DNA of 64,000 nt from Haliea sp964022665 (GCA_964022665.1 CAXIDF010000011.1:62001-126000), one strand, 5' to 3'. Positions 27,296-36,833 are shown, counted from the stretch's first letter. Notes: generated by a model from the sequence alone, not told the origin. A program made the numbers and translations.

Positions 27296-27317
27296 AATGA
27301 TAATAATTCGTATTAGT
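27296..27317 (-). promoter_or_regulatory. Fur box upstream of the Fiu-like operon
   Basis: GATAAT at 27299-27304 followed by AATTCG and TATTAG resembles the repeated GATAAT/ATTATC hexamers bound by Fur. It lies ~75 bp before the receptor start codon. Agreement with the 19-bp consensus is about 12-13 positions by eye. Confidence 0.6.
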
Positions 27318-27418
27318 ATTTGTACTTAAAGCCGCTTTCGGCGCCGCGGCGAGCCAGCGAAGCCCTGCACTGTCAGCATGCAGTGGAGCCTCTCTACGAG
27401 TGGCCCGGTGCCGTGGGT

Positions 27419-29197
27419 TCAGCCGTCAGCGGACCAGACCAGCGCCAAGAGCTTGCCCTCGGACATCTCCTCGACGGGGGCGTCGTCATTGATGACACGC
27501 AGTTTGCCCTCTGTGGTGATGGTGAACATGGGCAGGATGCTGCTGCCGTTCTTCTCCTTGTAGGCGGCGAGGTCGAACTCCGCGTTGAGATTGATGGCAC
27601 GGATTTCGGCGCCGCGTGCCAGCAGGCTGGCCAGCTTCTGGTAGGTGATGTCGTTGCCGAACAAGCGCGGTGCGCGGAACTCGTCAGCCGGGCGCTCGCG
27701 GTCGCTCACTTCGCGCTCTTCCGCGTTGCGCAGGCTGAACACACGCTTGGGGCCGAATTCGCCGCGGTATTTCAGGCAGGCGAGCGTGTTCCAGCGTGAG
27801 CGCCGCGACATGGCGAACAGGCGGCCGATACCCACCAGTTCCAGATACTGATCGGCGTGCGAGGAAATCGGGTCACCGTAGTAGGTTTCCAGCCCGGCCA
27901 TGCGGGCGCTGCGGATTTCCTCATATGACGTATCCGCGAGTTTCACCCGGAAGCCCTGGCGCACGAGCGCCTGGCCTATCGCGCGCGCCACCCCGTTTGC
28001 GCCAACAATCAGTACGCCATTGGGCTCTGCTTCGGCCAGCCCCAGTGCGCGGGTGGCGGCGCCGGCCGTGAGGCTTTGCAGCACCACAGTGGCGATGATG
28101 ACGAGGAACGTGTATGCCACCAGGTCAGAGGCGCCCGGGTACCCCACGTCTTCCAGACGCAGCGCAAACAATGAGGACACTGCGGCGGCCACAATGCCGC
28201 GCGGCGCCACCCAGCTCAACAGCGCTTTCTGCCGCCACGTATAGTTGCCACCCAGCGCCGCCGCCCACACCACCACGGGCCGCGCCAGCAGCACAACGAG
28301 CAACACCACCACGCCGCTCCAGCCTGTCGCCAGTATGTCCAGTGGGTCCACACGGGCACCCAGTACGATGAACAGCACCGAAATGATAAGAACCGAGAGG
28401 CTCTCCTTGAAACTGAGAATTTCACTGACCCCCACATCCTTCATGTTGCCCAGCCAGATGCCCATAACGGTGACGGTCAACAGGCCTGATTCATGGGCAA
28501 TGTAGTCACTGCCCGCAAACATCATGATGACCCAGGCGAGAGTCACCACGTTGATGAGATACTCCGGCACCCAATGCTTGCGCAGCACCAGGCCCAGGCT
28601 GATGGCCCCGGCGAAGCCCGCAATCAGGCCCACACCGATACTCTGCGCGAACACGGCCCAGGACTCGGCGCCCGAGACAATGTACTGAAAAACCAGCACC
28701 GCCAGCAGCGCACCCACGGGGTCGATGAGAATGCCCTCCCAGCGCAGCACCTGGCTGACCTCGGGTTTGGCGCGCATGGTGCGCAGCAGGGGGTTGATTA
28801 CCGTGGGGCCGGTGACCACCACCAGCGCCGCGAAGAGCAGGGCGATGGGCAGCGAAAAGCCCGCCAACAGCCAGCACCCTGCCGCCATCAGCAACCAGTT
28901 GAGCAGGGCGCCCCAACTCACCAGGTTGGTGACCACCCTGCCGTGACCTTTGAGGTCGCGGAATTTGAGTGTCATGCCGCCTTCAAACAGCACCAGCGCC
29001 ACCCCGAGCGAGACCATGGGGAACAGCAGGTCACCGAACTGTTCGTCGGGGCGTAACAGGCCGGTGACCGGCCCGGCGATAATGCCCAGCACCAGCAGCG
29101 CGAGGATGGAGGGCTGTTTGAGGCGCCAGGACAGCCACTGGGCGCCCACGCCCAGTACCAGTATGGCGGCGATGATATACAGCAGATTCTGATCCAC
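27419..29197 (-). CDS. Cation:proton antiporter with TrkA-N domain
   Basis: A 592-residue monovalent cation/proton antiporter of the CPA type. Helices fill ~5-385, with VVTGPTVINPLL and RWEGILIDPVGALLAV carrying conserved acidic residues. A Rossmann-type TrkA-N domain (~395-500) has GVLIVGANGVARAIGQAL, and a RCK-C-like tail follows. The GTG at 29197 is preferred: AGGAG precedes it by 8 bp and the first helix starts at once. The longer frame adds a Gly/Arg-rich leader without support. The exported ion (Na+ or K+) is not readable. Confidence 0.88.
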   Translation of the reverse strand: MDQNLLYIIAAILVLGVGAQWLSWRLKQPSILALLVLGIIAGPVTGLLRPDEQFGDLLFPMVSLGVALVLFEGGMTLKFRDLKGHGRVVTNLVSWGALLNWLLMAAGCWLLAGFSLPIALLFAALVVVTGPTVINPLLRTMRAKPEVSQVLRWEGILIDPVGALLAVLVFQYIVSGAESWAVFAQSIGVGLIAGFAGAISLGLVLRKHWVPEYLINVVTLAWVIMMFAGSDYIAHESGLLTVTVMGIWLGNMKDVGVSEILSFKESLSVLIISVLFIVLGARVDPLDILATGWSGVVVLLVVLLARPVVVWAAALGGNYTWRQKALLSWVAPRGIVAAAVSSLFALRLEDVGYPGASDLVAYTFLVIIATVVLQSLTAGAATRALGLAEAEPNGVLIVGANGVARAIGQALVRQGFRVKLADTSYEEIRSARMAGLETYYGDPISSHADQYLELVGIGRLFAMSRRSRWNTLACLKYRGEFGPKRVFSLRNAEEREVSDRERPADEFRAPRLFGNDITYQKLASLLARGAEIRAINLNAEFDLAAYKEKNGSSILPMFTITTEGKLRVINDDAPVEEMSEGKLLALVWSADG

Positions 29198-29371
29198 TCG
29201 CGAGACTCCTGTCAGTGTGTGGTGTGCAATGCAGGGGCCAGCATACCGCAAATAGCGCTGCGCGCCGCGACAGTCGCCGGGGGGGCGGCCAGCCGCCACC
29301 GTGTGAGGTGGCGGGAAGTGAGTGGTGGGAGCCGCGCCGGGAAGGTGCAGCGGCTCCTGTGACGACGAGGG

Positions 29372-31687
29372 TTAGTCGAGCATGAGAACGCTGTAGTCGC
29401 AGACGCCATCCGGGAAGATGGCTTGCAACTGTGCGTACTGGTCGGCTGTCGGCATCCAGTCACCGTACAGGCCGGCGTCGATAGCGTCATCCAGTGGCTG
29501 CAGGGCGCACTTGAAGACATCGCCCGTGATCGGCGCGCCCGCAACAATGCGCGAAGTGCTGTAGGTGGGGAAGCGTTCGGTGCAGCTACCCGCGGGTTGA
29601 TCGTCGAGTATGCCGTTCCACACGGTATCGCCACTGGCAATCAGTTCGCCAGCGCTGTCGAAGCAGCTGTCCACGGCGCTCGTGGGCCGGTTCGCCGCCA
29701 CAGAACTGTCCGGATTGGCCTGGATATTGGCCATCCATTCATCCAGCACGGCAAATGCCTGCATGGTGTTGTCGTAGTCGCTGCCGTCCGGATTGCGGTC
29801 GATGAACCAGATTACCTGGTTGGAAGCATCGCCGTCGTGATTGAGCAGGCGCTGGCGCGTGACGAAGGACTGGATCGTGTTGTGCATATCCAGCTCGTCT
29901 TCCAGGTAATGACGCAGGTCGATGAACGGTATTTCGGCCTCGCCGCGCTGCACCATGCCGGAATCAAAAGCGGCCTGGATGGCGCCCGGGTCGGCACGTT
30001 TGCGCGCAGCGGGGGCATCCTCCGTGGCCGTGGTGGCGTTGCGCCAGCTCCAGGGGTCGATCTGGTTCGGGTAAAGCGGTTCGCTGTCGTCCAGCGCGAA
30101 ACACAAATCGATAATGAAAGGGCACCCTTCCTGCACCATCTCCGGCTCGTTCTTCCAGCTACCGACGTTCCAGTTGAGGTCAATGAACTCGGCGGGGCTG
30201 ATGTTGCCATCGAGCAGCGCCTGCAAGCCGTATTGCACACCCACGTTGTCCCAGGTGGTGGCGGCGAAGCCGTCTTCGGCACGCCCGTAAATGTTGATGA
30301 CATCGGCGAAGTGTGTCCACTCAACCTCGGCCTGCTGTTCTGGGGTGATCCCGGGTGCTTCGCCAAAGTAAGGGTTGAGCGCCAAGGGTGAGAGCCCGCG
30401 CCAGGACGCGGTGCATTCGCTGGACCCCTGCGGCACCCAGGGTGTGAGCCCGAAGCTCACCACATCATTGGGCACCTCGTTGTTGGCGTTCAGGCCGATA
30501 AGCCAGCTGCGGTTGTTCCAGTCGGCCCATTTGCCGCCCGGATCATCGCGCAGCTGCAGGTCTATCCAGCGCTCGATGAGCTCACAGTCACCGATGTGAA
30601 TAGTCTGTGTCACCATATCGGAATAGGAATACTGCGGTACGCCGGCATCGATCAGGCCGGGGTGATTCTGGGCGTAGACGTACTGCTGAATGCCGCCGCC
30701 GGACCCGCCAACACCCACCGTGTAGTCAGGCACCCCGTAGGCCGAGATGAAGCGGTCCTTCACCATGAGAGCGGTTTCGCCGCCCAGTTCCAGGTTGTAG
30801 TGGGTGCCCGTTTTCGTGCCGGTGGAGTAGGCCACCGCATACCCGGCGGCGAGGCCGTCGGTATACAGCGCGCGGCTGCGGCTGGGGCTGCCCTGATAGT
30901 GGCCGATGGCCACGCCGCCCTGGAAGTAATAGATCAGGCGTTTGTTCCAGGCGCTCAAGTCGGTGTTGCCGGCTTCATCCGGTGCCGGTGACAGCATGGC
31001 AATGGAATAGAGGAAGCGGTTCAGGGTTCCCCGTTCCCAGCGCACGATGAAGTCGACTTCCTCGCCATCCAGTGTGGTGGTCGTCGCGATATCGGCAGGC
31101 CGGTCCCCGCTTTCCGGGTAGTCCATCCAGCCGCCTGCTTCGCTTAAATACTTGTAGCTCACCACAGTCTCCACGCTGCAGTTCTCATCAATCACCGGGC
31201 CCAGCTCAAGGTCTTCCAGGTGGCCATCGGTGGCGCAGAAAAACGGTTCCTGTTGGGGCCCCGAAAAAATCGGGCCGCTGGCTGGGTGATTGACCAGAGT
31301 GACACTGGCGGCGGTCACGTTCCCCTCGGCGCTGGTCACCTCGAGGACGTTCTCCCCGTCCAGTAGACCGCCAACGCGGCCTTCCAGGCCGTGGCCTACA
31401 GTGCGGGCAGCAAACTGCGCGCTGACATCCTCGCCCTCCAGCATGACCATAACGTCTTCCAGTGGCAGCGCTTCTGGCACTTCGATGCCGACCCGAGCCT
31501 CACCCCCGCTGACCCTCTCGGGCGCACTGGAAAGCACCGACACGGCGAACGCGCCCAGCAGGTCGGGCTCTCCGCCCGTGTCAGTGTGGTCGGTGCCATC
31601 GCTGCAGGCTGTGAGCAAGACGGTCAATGCCAATATCCTGCCAAGAAGTGACCCGCCACGGCGGGTAGCTGAACCAAACGTCTGCAT
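29372..31687 (-). CDS. DUF6351-like exported alpha/beta-hydrolase lipoprotein
   Basis: A 771-residue secreted lipoprotein (signal ending VLLTAC). An N-terminal Ig-like beta region (~45-150) precedes a large alpha/beta-hydrolase-like domain. The candidate nucleophile is the Ser in GVGGSGGGIQQY, which resembles a nucleophile elbow. The overall pattern agrees with what I recall of the DUF6351 family in marine proteobacteria and actinobacteria; no biochemical function is known to me. The ATG at 31687 follows GGAGAAAAGG. It is divergent from the acyltransferase gene across ~205 bp. Confidence 0.7.
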   Translation of the reverse strand: MQTFGSATRRGGSLLGRILALTVLLTACSDGTDHTDTGGEPDLLGAFAVSVLSSAPERVSGGEARVGIEVPEALPLEDVMVMLEGEDVSAQFAARTVGHGLEGRVGGLLDGENVLEVTSAEGNVTAASVTLVNHPASGPIFSGPQQEPFFCATDGHLEDLELGPVIDENCSVETVVSYKYLSEAGGWMDYPESGDRPADIATTTTLDGEEVDFIVRWERGTLNRFLYSIAMLSPAPDEAGNTDLSAWNKRLIYYFQGGVAIGHYQGSPSRSRALYTDGLAAGYAVAYSTGTKTGTHYNLELGGETALMVKDRFISAYGVPDYTVGVGGSGGGIQQYVYAQNHPGLIDAGVPQYSYSDMVTQTIHIGDCELIERWIDLQLRDDPGGKWADWNNRSWLIGLNANNEVPNDVVSFGLTPWVPQGSSECTASWRGLSPLALNPYFGEAPGITPEQQAEVEWTHFADVINIYGRAEDGFAATTWDNVGVQYGLQALLDGNISPAEFIDLNWNVGSWKNEPEMVQEGCPFIIDLCFALDDSEPLYPNQIDPWSWRNATTATEDAPAARKRADPGAIQAAFDSGMVQRGEAEIPFIDLRHYLEDELDMHNTIQSFVTRQRLLNHDGDASNQVIWFIDRNPDGSDYDNTMQAFAVLDEWMANIQANPDSSVAANRPTSAVDSCFDSAGELIASGDTVWNGILDDQPAGSCTERFPTYSTSRIVAGAPITGDVFKCALQPLDDAIDAGLYGDWMPTADQYAQLQAIFPDGVCDYSVLMLD

Positions 31688-31892
31688 CCTTTTCTCCTTA
31701 TTGTTCCGGGTGTGCAGTACTTCAATACTAGATGCCCTGACGCAGGCTGCCACTCAGGTAGTGCAATTATCTGGCCAGTGCCTTTGGAAATGGCGCGAGT
31801 CTGCTAGAATCGCGGCCAGAAGATTTCCCTGCTGCCATGTGGCGCGAATCGGTCGGGCCGCAACCCGCATACACTCGGGGAGTGCCAGTGAC

Positions 31893-32465
31893 ATGAAGCA
31901 GAAAATCGCCCGCTGGCTGCTGCGCAGGGCCGGCTGGAGCCTTGAGGGTGTTCGGCCAGCGCACGCGCGCTATGTGCTGATTGCAGCGCCACACACCTCG
32001 AACTGGGATTTCCCGCTGATGCTGTTGTACGCCGCAGCGTTTGATATCCAGGTGCGGTGGATGGGCAAGCACAGCCTGTTCGTGTGGCCAGCGGGCTGGT
32101 TTATGCGCAAGTTGGGGGGCGTGCCCATTGTCCGGCATCGCAGTGGTAACCTGGTGTCATCACTTGTCGAAGCATTTCAGCGGCACCCGAGTCTGGTGCT
32201 TGTGGTACCAACTGAAGGCACACGCGATCGAGCCGAATACTGGAAATCCGGTTTCTATCACATCGCGCGTCAGGCCAGTGTGCCCATCGTCCCCTCGTTT
32301 CTGGACTTTTCCCGCAAGCGCGGTGGCTTCGGGCCTGCTTTGTTGACCACGGGGAATGTGGTGACGGATATGCAGTATTTTCGTGAGTTCTATGCGGGTA
32401 TGGCCGGCAAGTTTCCCGCCAACGTGGGGCCGATACGCCTGCGGGAAGAAGCGGATCAACGGTAG
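31893..32465 (+). CDS. PlsC-like 1-acylglycerol-3-phosphate acyltransferase family protein
   Basis: A 190-residue membrane-associated acyltransferase. Motif I is HTSNWD (His34, Asp39, HX4D), and motif III is PTEGTR. WWMG/KHSLF-type acceptor residues appear in MGKHSLF. It is shorter than housekeeping PlsC (~245) and lacks an obvious N-terminal anchor, like the GPAT-like group of small acyltransferases. The ATG at 31893 is chosen because the longer frame runs over the promoter region of the divergent gene. An SDR gene follows by 20 bp, so lipid remodelling is a possible joint role (inference). Confidence 0.88.
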   Translation: MKQKIARWLLRRAGWSLEGVRPAHARYVLIAAPHTSNWDFPLMLLYAAAFDIQVRWMGKHSLFVWPAGWFMRKLGGVPIVRHRSGNLVSSLVEAFQRHPSLVLVVPTEGTRDRAEYWKSGFYHIARQASVPIVPSFLDFSRKRGGFGPALLTTGNVVTDMQYFREFYAGMAGKFPANVGPIRLREEADQR

Positions 32466-32485
32466 ACCAATAAGAGGAGTGAAAG

Positions 32486-33241
32486 ATGCAACGTTTTGAT
32501 GGCAAGGTCGCATTCGTGACGGGTGCAGCGTCAGGCATTGGCCTGGCAACCATGACCCGACTGGGTCGTGAGGGTGCGAAAATCTTCGCCGCCGATATCA
32601 ATGCCGGGCAACTGGCAGAGGAAGCGGCGAAGCTCAGCGAGGAGGGCGTGGACATCCACAGCCGTACGCTGGACGTCACCGATGAAGCTGACTGCCGCGC
32701 CGCAGTTGAACAGTGCGTAACGCAGTTCGGCAAGCTGGATGTGCTGTGCAATATTGCCGGCATGGTGCTCACCAAGAACTTTGCGGACGTGAGTGTTGCC
32801 GAATGGGATCGAGTCATGACGGTGAACACGCGCTCGGTATTTGTGCTCTGCCAGGCCGCCATGCCCCACTTGCTGGAGGCCGGCGGGAATATCGTCAATA
32901 TTTCGTCCGCAGCTGGCTTGCAGGGGCTGCCCTATAACAGCGCTTACTGCGCCAGCAAGGGCGCGGTGCTGCTGCTGTCGAAGTCACTGGCGGTAGAGTT
33001 TGCCGGCCGGGGTGTGCGCGTCAATGCGGTTTGCCCCGGCGCGGTGGATACACCGTTGATCAAGGGCCTCCAGATACCCGAAGGTGCCGACATAGCCCTG
33101 TATGGACGCATGTCGCCATTGACGAGCTACTTTGCTCAGGCCGAGGAAATCGCGGGTTCTGTTGCTTACCTCGCATCGGATGAGGCCAGGTTCGTGACTG
33201 GCTCGGCGCTGGTTATTGATGGTGGGCAGACTGCGATTTGA
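32486..33241 (+). CDS. SDR-family oxidoreductase
   Basis: A 251-residue classical short-chain dehydrogenase. The NAD(P) motif is TGAASGIG (12-19), DVTD is the adenine-binding turn, and the active site is Ser in NISSAAG with YCASK. The usual NNAG appears as CNIAG, a modest deviation. The C-terminus is VTGSALVIDGGQTAI. An acidic residue after the second strand (ADIN) suggests NAD(H) preference. AAGAGGAG precedes the ATG. It probably shares a transcript with the acyltransferase. The substrate is unknown. Confidence 0.9.
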   Translation: MQRFDGKVAFVTGAASGIGLATMTRLGREGAKIFAADINAGQLAEEAAKLSEEGVDIHSRTLDVTDEADCRAAVEQCVTQFGKLDVLCNIAGMVLTKNFADVSVAEWDRVMTVNTRSVFVLCQAAMPHLLEAGGNIVNISSAAGLQGLPYNSAYCASKGAVLLLSKSLAVEFAGRGVRVNAVCPGAVDTPLIKGLQIPEGADIALYGRMSPLTSYFAQAEEIAGSVAYLASDEARFVTGSALVIDGGQTAI

Positions 33242-33302
33242 GTGCGGGCGACATCTCGTAGTTACCCGTCATCAGCCGGAATAATGTGGTGCGCAGTCGC
33301 AT

Positions 33303-33339
33303 ACCCTCCATAGGCGTGGTATTGACGCCGTTGGAGGGT
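33303..33339. other. Stem-loop downstream of the SDR gene
   Basis: ACCCTCCA (33303-33310) pairs with TGGAGGGT (33332-33339), and an inner GGCGT/ACGCC stem (33313-33317 with 33325-33329) extends it, with a 7-nt loop. There is no T run, so it may be a weak terminator or an RNA structure. Confidence 0.5.
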
Positions 33340-33430
33340 GTGGTTGCAGCCTCAAGTACGACTCAGACTGGTTGATCCTTGAAGCACCGTCTAGGCTGTA
33401 ACGGTCAGCAACGCGCTCCGGAGACAGAAA

Positions 33431-33922
33431 ATGCTTCGAATACTCAAGATCGTGACGGCCGTGTTTGTGGCCCTGCTCGGCTTGTTGCATGTGTTTGGCA
33501 ACCTGGCGAATTTGCAGGCCGCTATGGGGTTTGTCGCCGTGGTCACCTCCGCGGCGGATCAACCTTACTATGCACCCTATGGTCCCCTGATTTCTTCGAA
33601 CGTTCTCCACGTTGCTGTGCTGGCTATGATTCTTGCCGGTGAGGCGGCTGTTGCGGCGCTTGCATCGGCCGGGGTGTACAGGATGCTGAGAAGCCGCTTG
33701 GCCCCGCCTGACGTTTTTACCGATGCCACACGTCCGGCGGTGGCTGCGTGTGCCGTGGGCATGCTGGTCTGGTTTGGACTGTTCATCGTCATTGGCGAGG
33801 GCTATTTCATGCTCTGGCAAAGTCAGGCGGGTGCCGGGCCGATAGCCGGGGCCATGCGCTACGGTACGGTTTGTGGGTTTTTTATGTTGTTCTTATTGTT
33901 GGCACCGGACACCGACCGGTAG
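33431..33922 (+). CDS. Small integral membrane protein, DUF2165-like
   Basis: A 163-residue protein with four predicted helices: ~5-25, ~55-80, ~100-125 and ~140-158. The start MLRILKIVTAVFVALLGLLH with a conserved Asn (GNLANL) and the overall layout fit the DUF2165 family of predicted small membrane proteins. No function is known. It stands alone, between the SDR and a convergent gene for a Cys-repeat protein. Confidence 0.7.
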   Translation: MLRILKIVTAVFVALLGLLHVFGNLANLQAAMGFVAVVTSAADQPYYAPYGPLISSNVLHVAVLAMILAGEAAVAALASAGVYRMLRSRLAPPDVFTDATRPAVAACAVGMLVWFGLFIVIGEGYFMLWQSQAGAGPIAGAMRYGTVCGFFMLFLLLAPDTDR

Positions 33923-33973
33923 TCGACACGCCGGAGATGGGGCAATCACATGCGGCGCGTTGTGCCCCCACCT

Positions 33974-34345
33974 TCACGGCTTGCAGTTCTTCTCGCCCGC
34001 CATAACGCACAACCCGTAGCCCAGGCTGCCGTTCTCGCGGCAGTTCTTGCTGCCTGCCAGCATGCAAAGGCCGTAGCCCAGGCTGCCGCTTTTCTTGCAC
34101 AGGTTGCCGTCTGCTACCTCACACAAGCCATAGCCAAGTGAGCCGTCGGGTTTGCAGAGAGGCTGCCCAGCAGCTTCACAGAGTCCGTAGCCAACCTTCA
34201 ATCCGGGATTGTCGAGCTGCACCAGCGCCGCAATAGTTTCCAGCGAAAGCTCACGGCTCTGTAGCTCATCGACCAGCGCTTCCAGGTTGTTCCCCAGTGA
34301 GGCAGTGCTGGCGCACAACAAAAAGGCGGTAATAAGGTACTTCAT
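33974..34345 (-). CDS. Exported protein with four GYGLC repeats
   Basis: A 123-residue predicted secreted protein of no family I recognise. The signal peptide (MKYLITAFLLCASTASLGNN) is followed by a short helical stretch (~20-48). Four tandem 19-residue repeats come next, each GYGLC, seven residues, then Cys and a Lys/Arg, with GSL linking repeats. The eight repeat cysteines could form four disulfides or bind metal (inference). The repeats are also visible in the DNA at 57-bp spacing. The ATG at 34345 starts the signal peptide and has GGAG upstream; a longer frame exists but lacks support. Confidence 0.75.
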   Translation of the reverse strand: MKYLITAFLLCASTASLGNNLEALVDELQSRELSLETIAALVQLDNPGLKVGYGLCEAAGQPLCKPDGSLGYGLCEVADGNLCKKSGSLGYGLCMLAGSKNCRENGSLGYGLCVMAGEKNCKP

Positions 34346-34429
34346 AGCGAAAGCTCCGTGTCGTGAGCCGCTGGGTTGTGAAAGCACGTCTGCGGCAGGT
34401 GTAACCAAATATTGAAGCGCACCGCTTCG

Positions 34430-35170
34430 TCAGCCGGCATCATCCTTGAGGGTCGCCTCGCGAGTGCTGACGATAGCCATGGTGATCAGTCCCGTGGGTA
34501 CTGCAAACACGCCGAGCCCGATCATGAGCGTAAAAAAAGTGAATATCTTGCCCCCCACAGTCACGGGGTACACATCGCCGTAGCCCACGGTCGTGAGTGT
34601 CGCCAGTGCCCACCAGAATGAATGGAATACGGAGGCGAAGGTGTCGGGTTGCGCGTCCCGCTCGAAAAAGTAGATTCCGACGGCGGCGAGGTAAAATACG
34701 AATAGTGCGCCAATGCCGAACACGGCGAGGTCCACGCGGACGAGGCGGAAGGCATCGCCAATGCGTTTGGCCGCGTCTACATAGCGCACCAGTTTGAACA
34801 AGCGGAAAAGTCGAAACAGCCAGAGGATGCGCAAACTGCGCAGGTCCAGCCCGAGCTGCAGGTAAAACGGCAGAATCACCAGCAAATCGATAATGCCATG
34901 AAAGCTGAAGATGAAGACCAGGCGCCTCTCGCTAAGCCACAGGCGCAGCAGGTATTCGATGGTAAAGACGATAATCACGAACACTTCGAACCGGTGCAGG
35001 TTGCTGCGTATTTCTGGCGGTAGATCGGGCAGCGTTTCAACGGTAAACGCCACAATGGAAAGTACGATCAGCGCTTGTATGAAAGCCTGGCACGCCCGCC
35101 CGAACAGCGTTCTATTGCCGGCAAAAACCGTCTGCAGCCGCGTTCGCAGGCTGGGTGCCTCTGCAGTCAA
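34430..35170 (-). CDS. Voltage-gated-type potassium channel
   Basis: A 246-residue six-helix cation channel. Helix S4 carries regularly spaced arginines (RILWLFRLFRLFKLVRY). The pore loop has the K+ selectivity filter TTVGYGD (~194-200), followed by the last helix with VPTGLI. This is the minimal Kv-type architecture of prokaryotic channels such as KvAP and KvLm. It is 31 bp after the gene for an unknown membrane protein, and the two are probably one operon. Confidence 0.92.
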   Translation of the reverse strand: MTAEAPSLRTRLQTVFAGNRTLFGRACQAFIQALIVLSIVAFTVETLPDLPPEIRSNLHRFEVFVIIVFTIEYLLRLWLSERRLVFIFSFHGIIDLLVILPFYLQLGLDLRSLRILWLFRLFRLFKLVRYVDAAKRIGDAFRLVRVDLAVFGIGALFVFYLAAVGIYFFERDAQPDTFASVFHSFWWALATLTTVGYGDVYPVTVGGKIFTFFTLMIGLGVFAVPTGLITMAIVSTREATLKDDAG

Positions 35171-35201
35171 ACTCGCTCCCCCTGTGGTTCAGACTGGTGC
35201 A

Positions 35202-36833
35202 TCACCCGGGATAGTTAAAGCGCTGTACGGCGGATTCTTCGCCATTTTTGTAGGTCAGTTGCACGGTAACGTAACGCGTGCTGCGGGGCACCGTAATATG
35301 CACCGGTGTTTTGGCGTCAATAGGTGCCAGGCCGGGTTTGCGCCAGGGTGGAAAGCGAAAGTTCCGGTTCGGCTGGGCAGCGTTCAATCCGTACTGAATC
35401 TTCTCGATACTGCCGCGATAGCTCATCAGGTGTGTGAAATACAGTAGACGCTTGCCGTCGTAGTCCCTGAAGCTTACCCAGCTGGTGGTCGTTGCCTCAA
35501 GTACGCGCTGGTTCGCATCTTCGCTCTGTTTCTTTCCCTTGAAATCAACGCTGTAGGGCCCTTGCAAGTTGCCCCTGAGGTCGCGGTAGCGCACACCAAT
35601 GGTGGTGTCGGGCTGGCCGGCAGGCAGGTTGAAGAACAGGTTGGGCGTGGGTTTGCCCGTTTGCGGATTGATCACGCCACTGTCCCCAGTGCTGCGAGGC
35701 TCAGTACTGCCCTGCATATTCCAAAGCACCTCAAGAGCAGGCTCGGCGATAGTCACCTGGGCGGTGTAGCCGGCGTTGTTGACGGCGAAGGAGAGGGATA
35801 AGGGGTTCTCCAAGGTGCCATCAGCCAACGCGTGCAGCGCTTGCAGACGCGCACTGGCGTCATTGCGCCATTGCTCAACCAGCGACTGATCGATCATGTA
35901 CTTGAGCAGACCGCCGGCCTCATCGGCTGCCTGGAATTGCTGCAGGTAACGTCGTTCTGCACGTTTATCAGCGAGTGTCTGAAAGCCCAGGCGGCGCGCG
36001 GACACGTCCTCACTGAGATGATAATAGACTGGCGCGAAATCCGGGTGCCGCTCGGCATGGTTTTCGAGCGCGAGCACGCGCTGTGGCGCGTCGAGTAGCA
36101 GCAGGCGGACGTAGGCGGGCATGCCGTCCTCCTTGCCTGCCATCAGGGTGGTGTAGGTCTCGCGGGCACCTGCAGTGCCTTCCTGCACTTTTAGAAACGC
36201 GAGAAACCGAAGGTGTGGATCAAGAAGTGGTAAATCACTGCGGAAATAGCTGATATAGGAATGTCGTGCGGCAGCGTAGTCGCCGCCGAGTTCCTGTAGG
36301 CGCGCGTTGTGATAGTAGTCCTCTGGCGAGCGGGGGTTGGCGATCACGCCGCCGCTGGCGAAGTTTTCCCGCATTTCTTCCAGGGTTCGGAGCACCTGTG
36401 CGGAACTGCCTTCCAGGCGTGCAGCGCTTTCGCGCAGGCTCTGCGTGTCCTCGGCAATCCCGTCGAGCTTTGCATCAATGATGCCGAGGCGGGACTGTAA
36501 TTCAGCGATACCGGGGACGGCTGCCGCGATAAAACCGGTTTCTTCCGCGTCCTCCCCGGACTGGAAGAGCACAATCAGGCCAAATACGCCGGCGGCTATA
36601 CCGCTGAAGGCCACCCCGCCCAGAAGCTCCTCGTTCCCGCGACGATAGAGAATGAACAACAGCACAAACCCAAGCGCGGACAACCCGAACAAGTAGGATG
36701 CAAAAGGTGCAATGGGCTGCAGGACATCGGCGACGAGCCCGCCAATGGTGCAGGCCGAGCCGGTAATGGTGAGCGTGGTACTGCGCAGGCTCTGGAAAAC
36801 GGTGCGATTGGTGAAGGACTGGAGAACAGACAT
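35202..36833 (-). CDS. Membrane protein of unknown function with coiled coil and helical repeats
   Basis: I do not recognise this 543-residue protein. It has about three N-terminal hydrophobic segments (~18-35, ~40-65, ~72-95). A coiled coil (~110-165, AELQSRLGIIDAKLDGI and onward) follows, then a helical region (~175-360) with TPR-like spacing (DYYHNARLQELGGDYAAARHSY). The C-terminal beta-rich half (~370-543) ends FNYPG. The ATG at 36833 is a simple choice; the frame is open 63 bp further. It precedes the K+ channel by 31 bp, so a regulatory or sensing partner is conceivable (inference). Confidence 0.7.
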   Translation of the reverse strand: MSVLQSFTNRTVFQSLRSTTLTITGSACTIGGLVADVLQPIAPFASYLFGLSALGFVLLFILYRRGNEELLGGVAFSGIAAGVFGLIVLFQSGEDAEETGFIAAAVPGIAELQSRLGIIDAKLDGIAEDTQSLRESAARLEGSSAQVLRTLEEMRENFASGGVIANPRSPEDYYHNARLQELGGDYAAARHSYISYFRSDLPLLDPHLRFLAFLKVQEGTAGARETYTTLMAGKEDGMPAYVRLLLLDAPQRVLALENHAERHPDFAPVYYHLSEDVSARRLGFQTLADKRAERRYLQQFQAADEAGGLLKYMIDQSLVEQWRNDASARLQALHALADGTLENPLSLSFAVNNAGYTAQVTIAEPALEVLWNMQGSTEPRSTGDSGVINPQTGKPTPNLFFNLPAGQPDTTIGVRYRDLRGNLQGPYSVDFKGKKQSEDANQRVLEATTTSWVSFRDYDGKRLLYFTHLMSYRGSIEKIQYGLNAAQPNRNFRFPPWRKPGLAPIDAKTPVHITVPRSTRYVTVQLTYKNGEESAVQRFNYPG

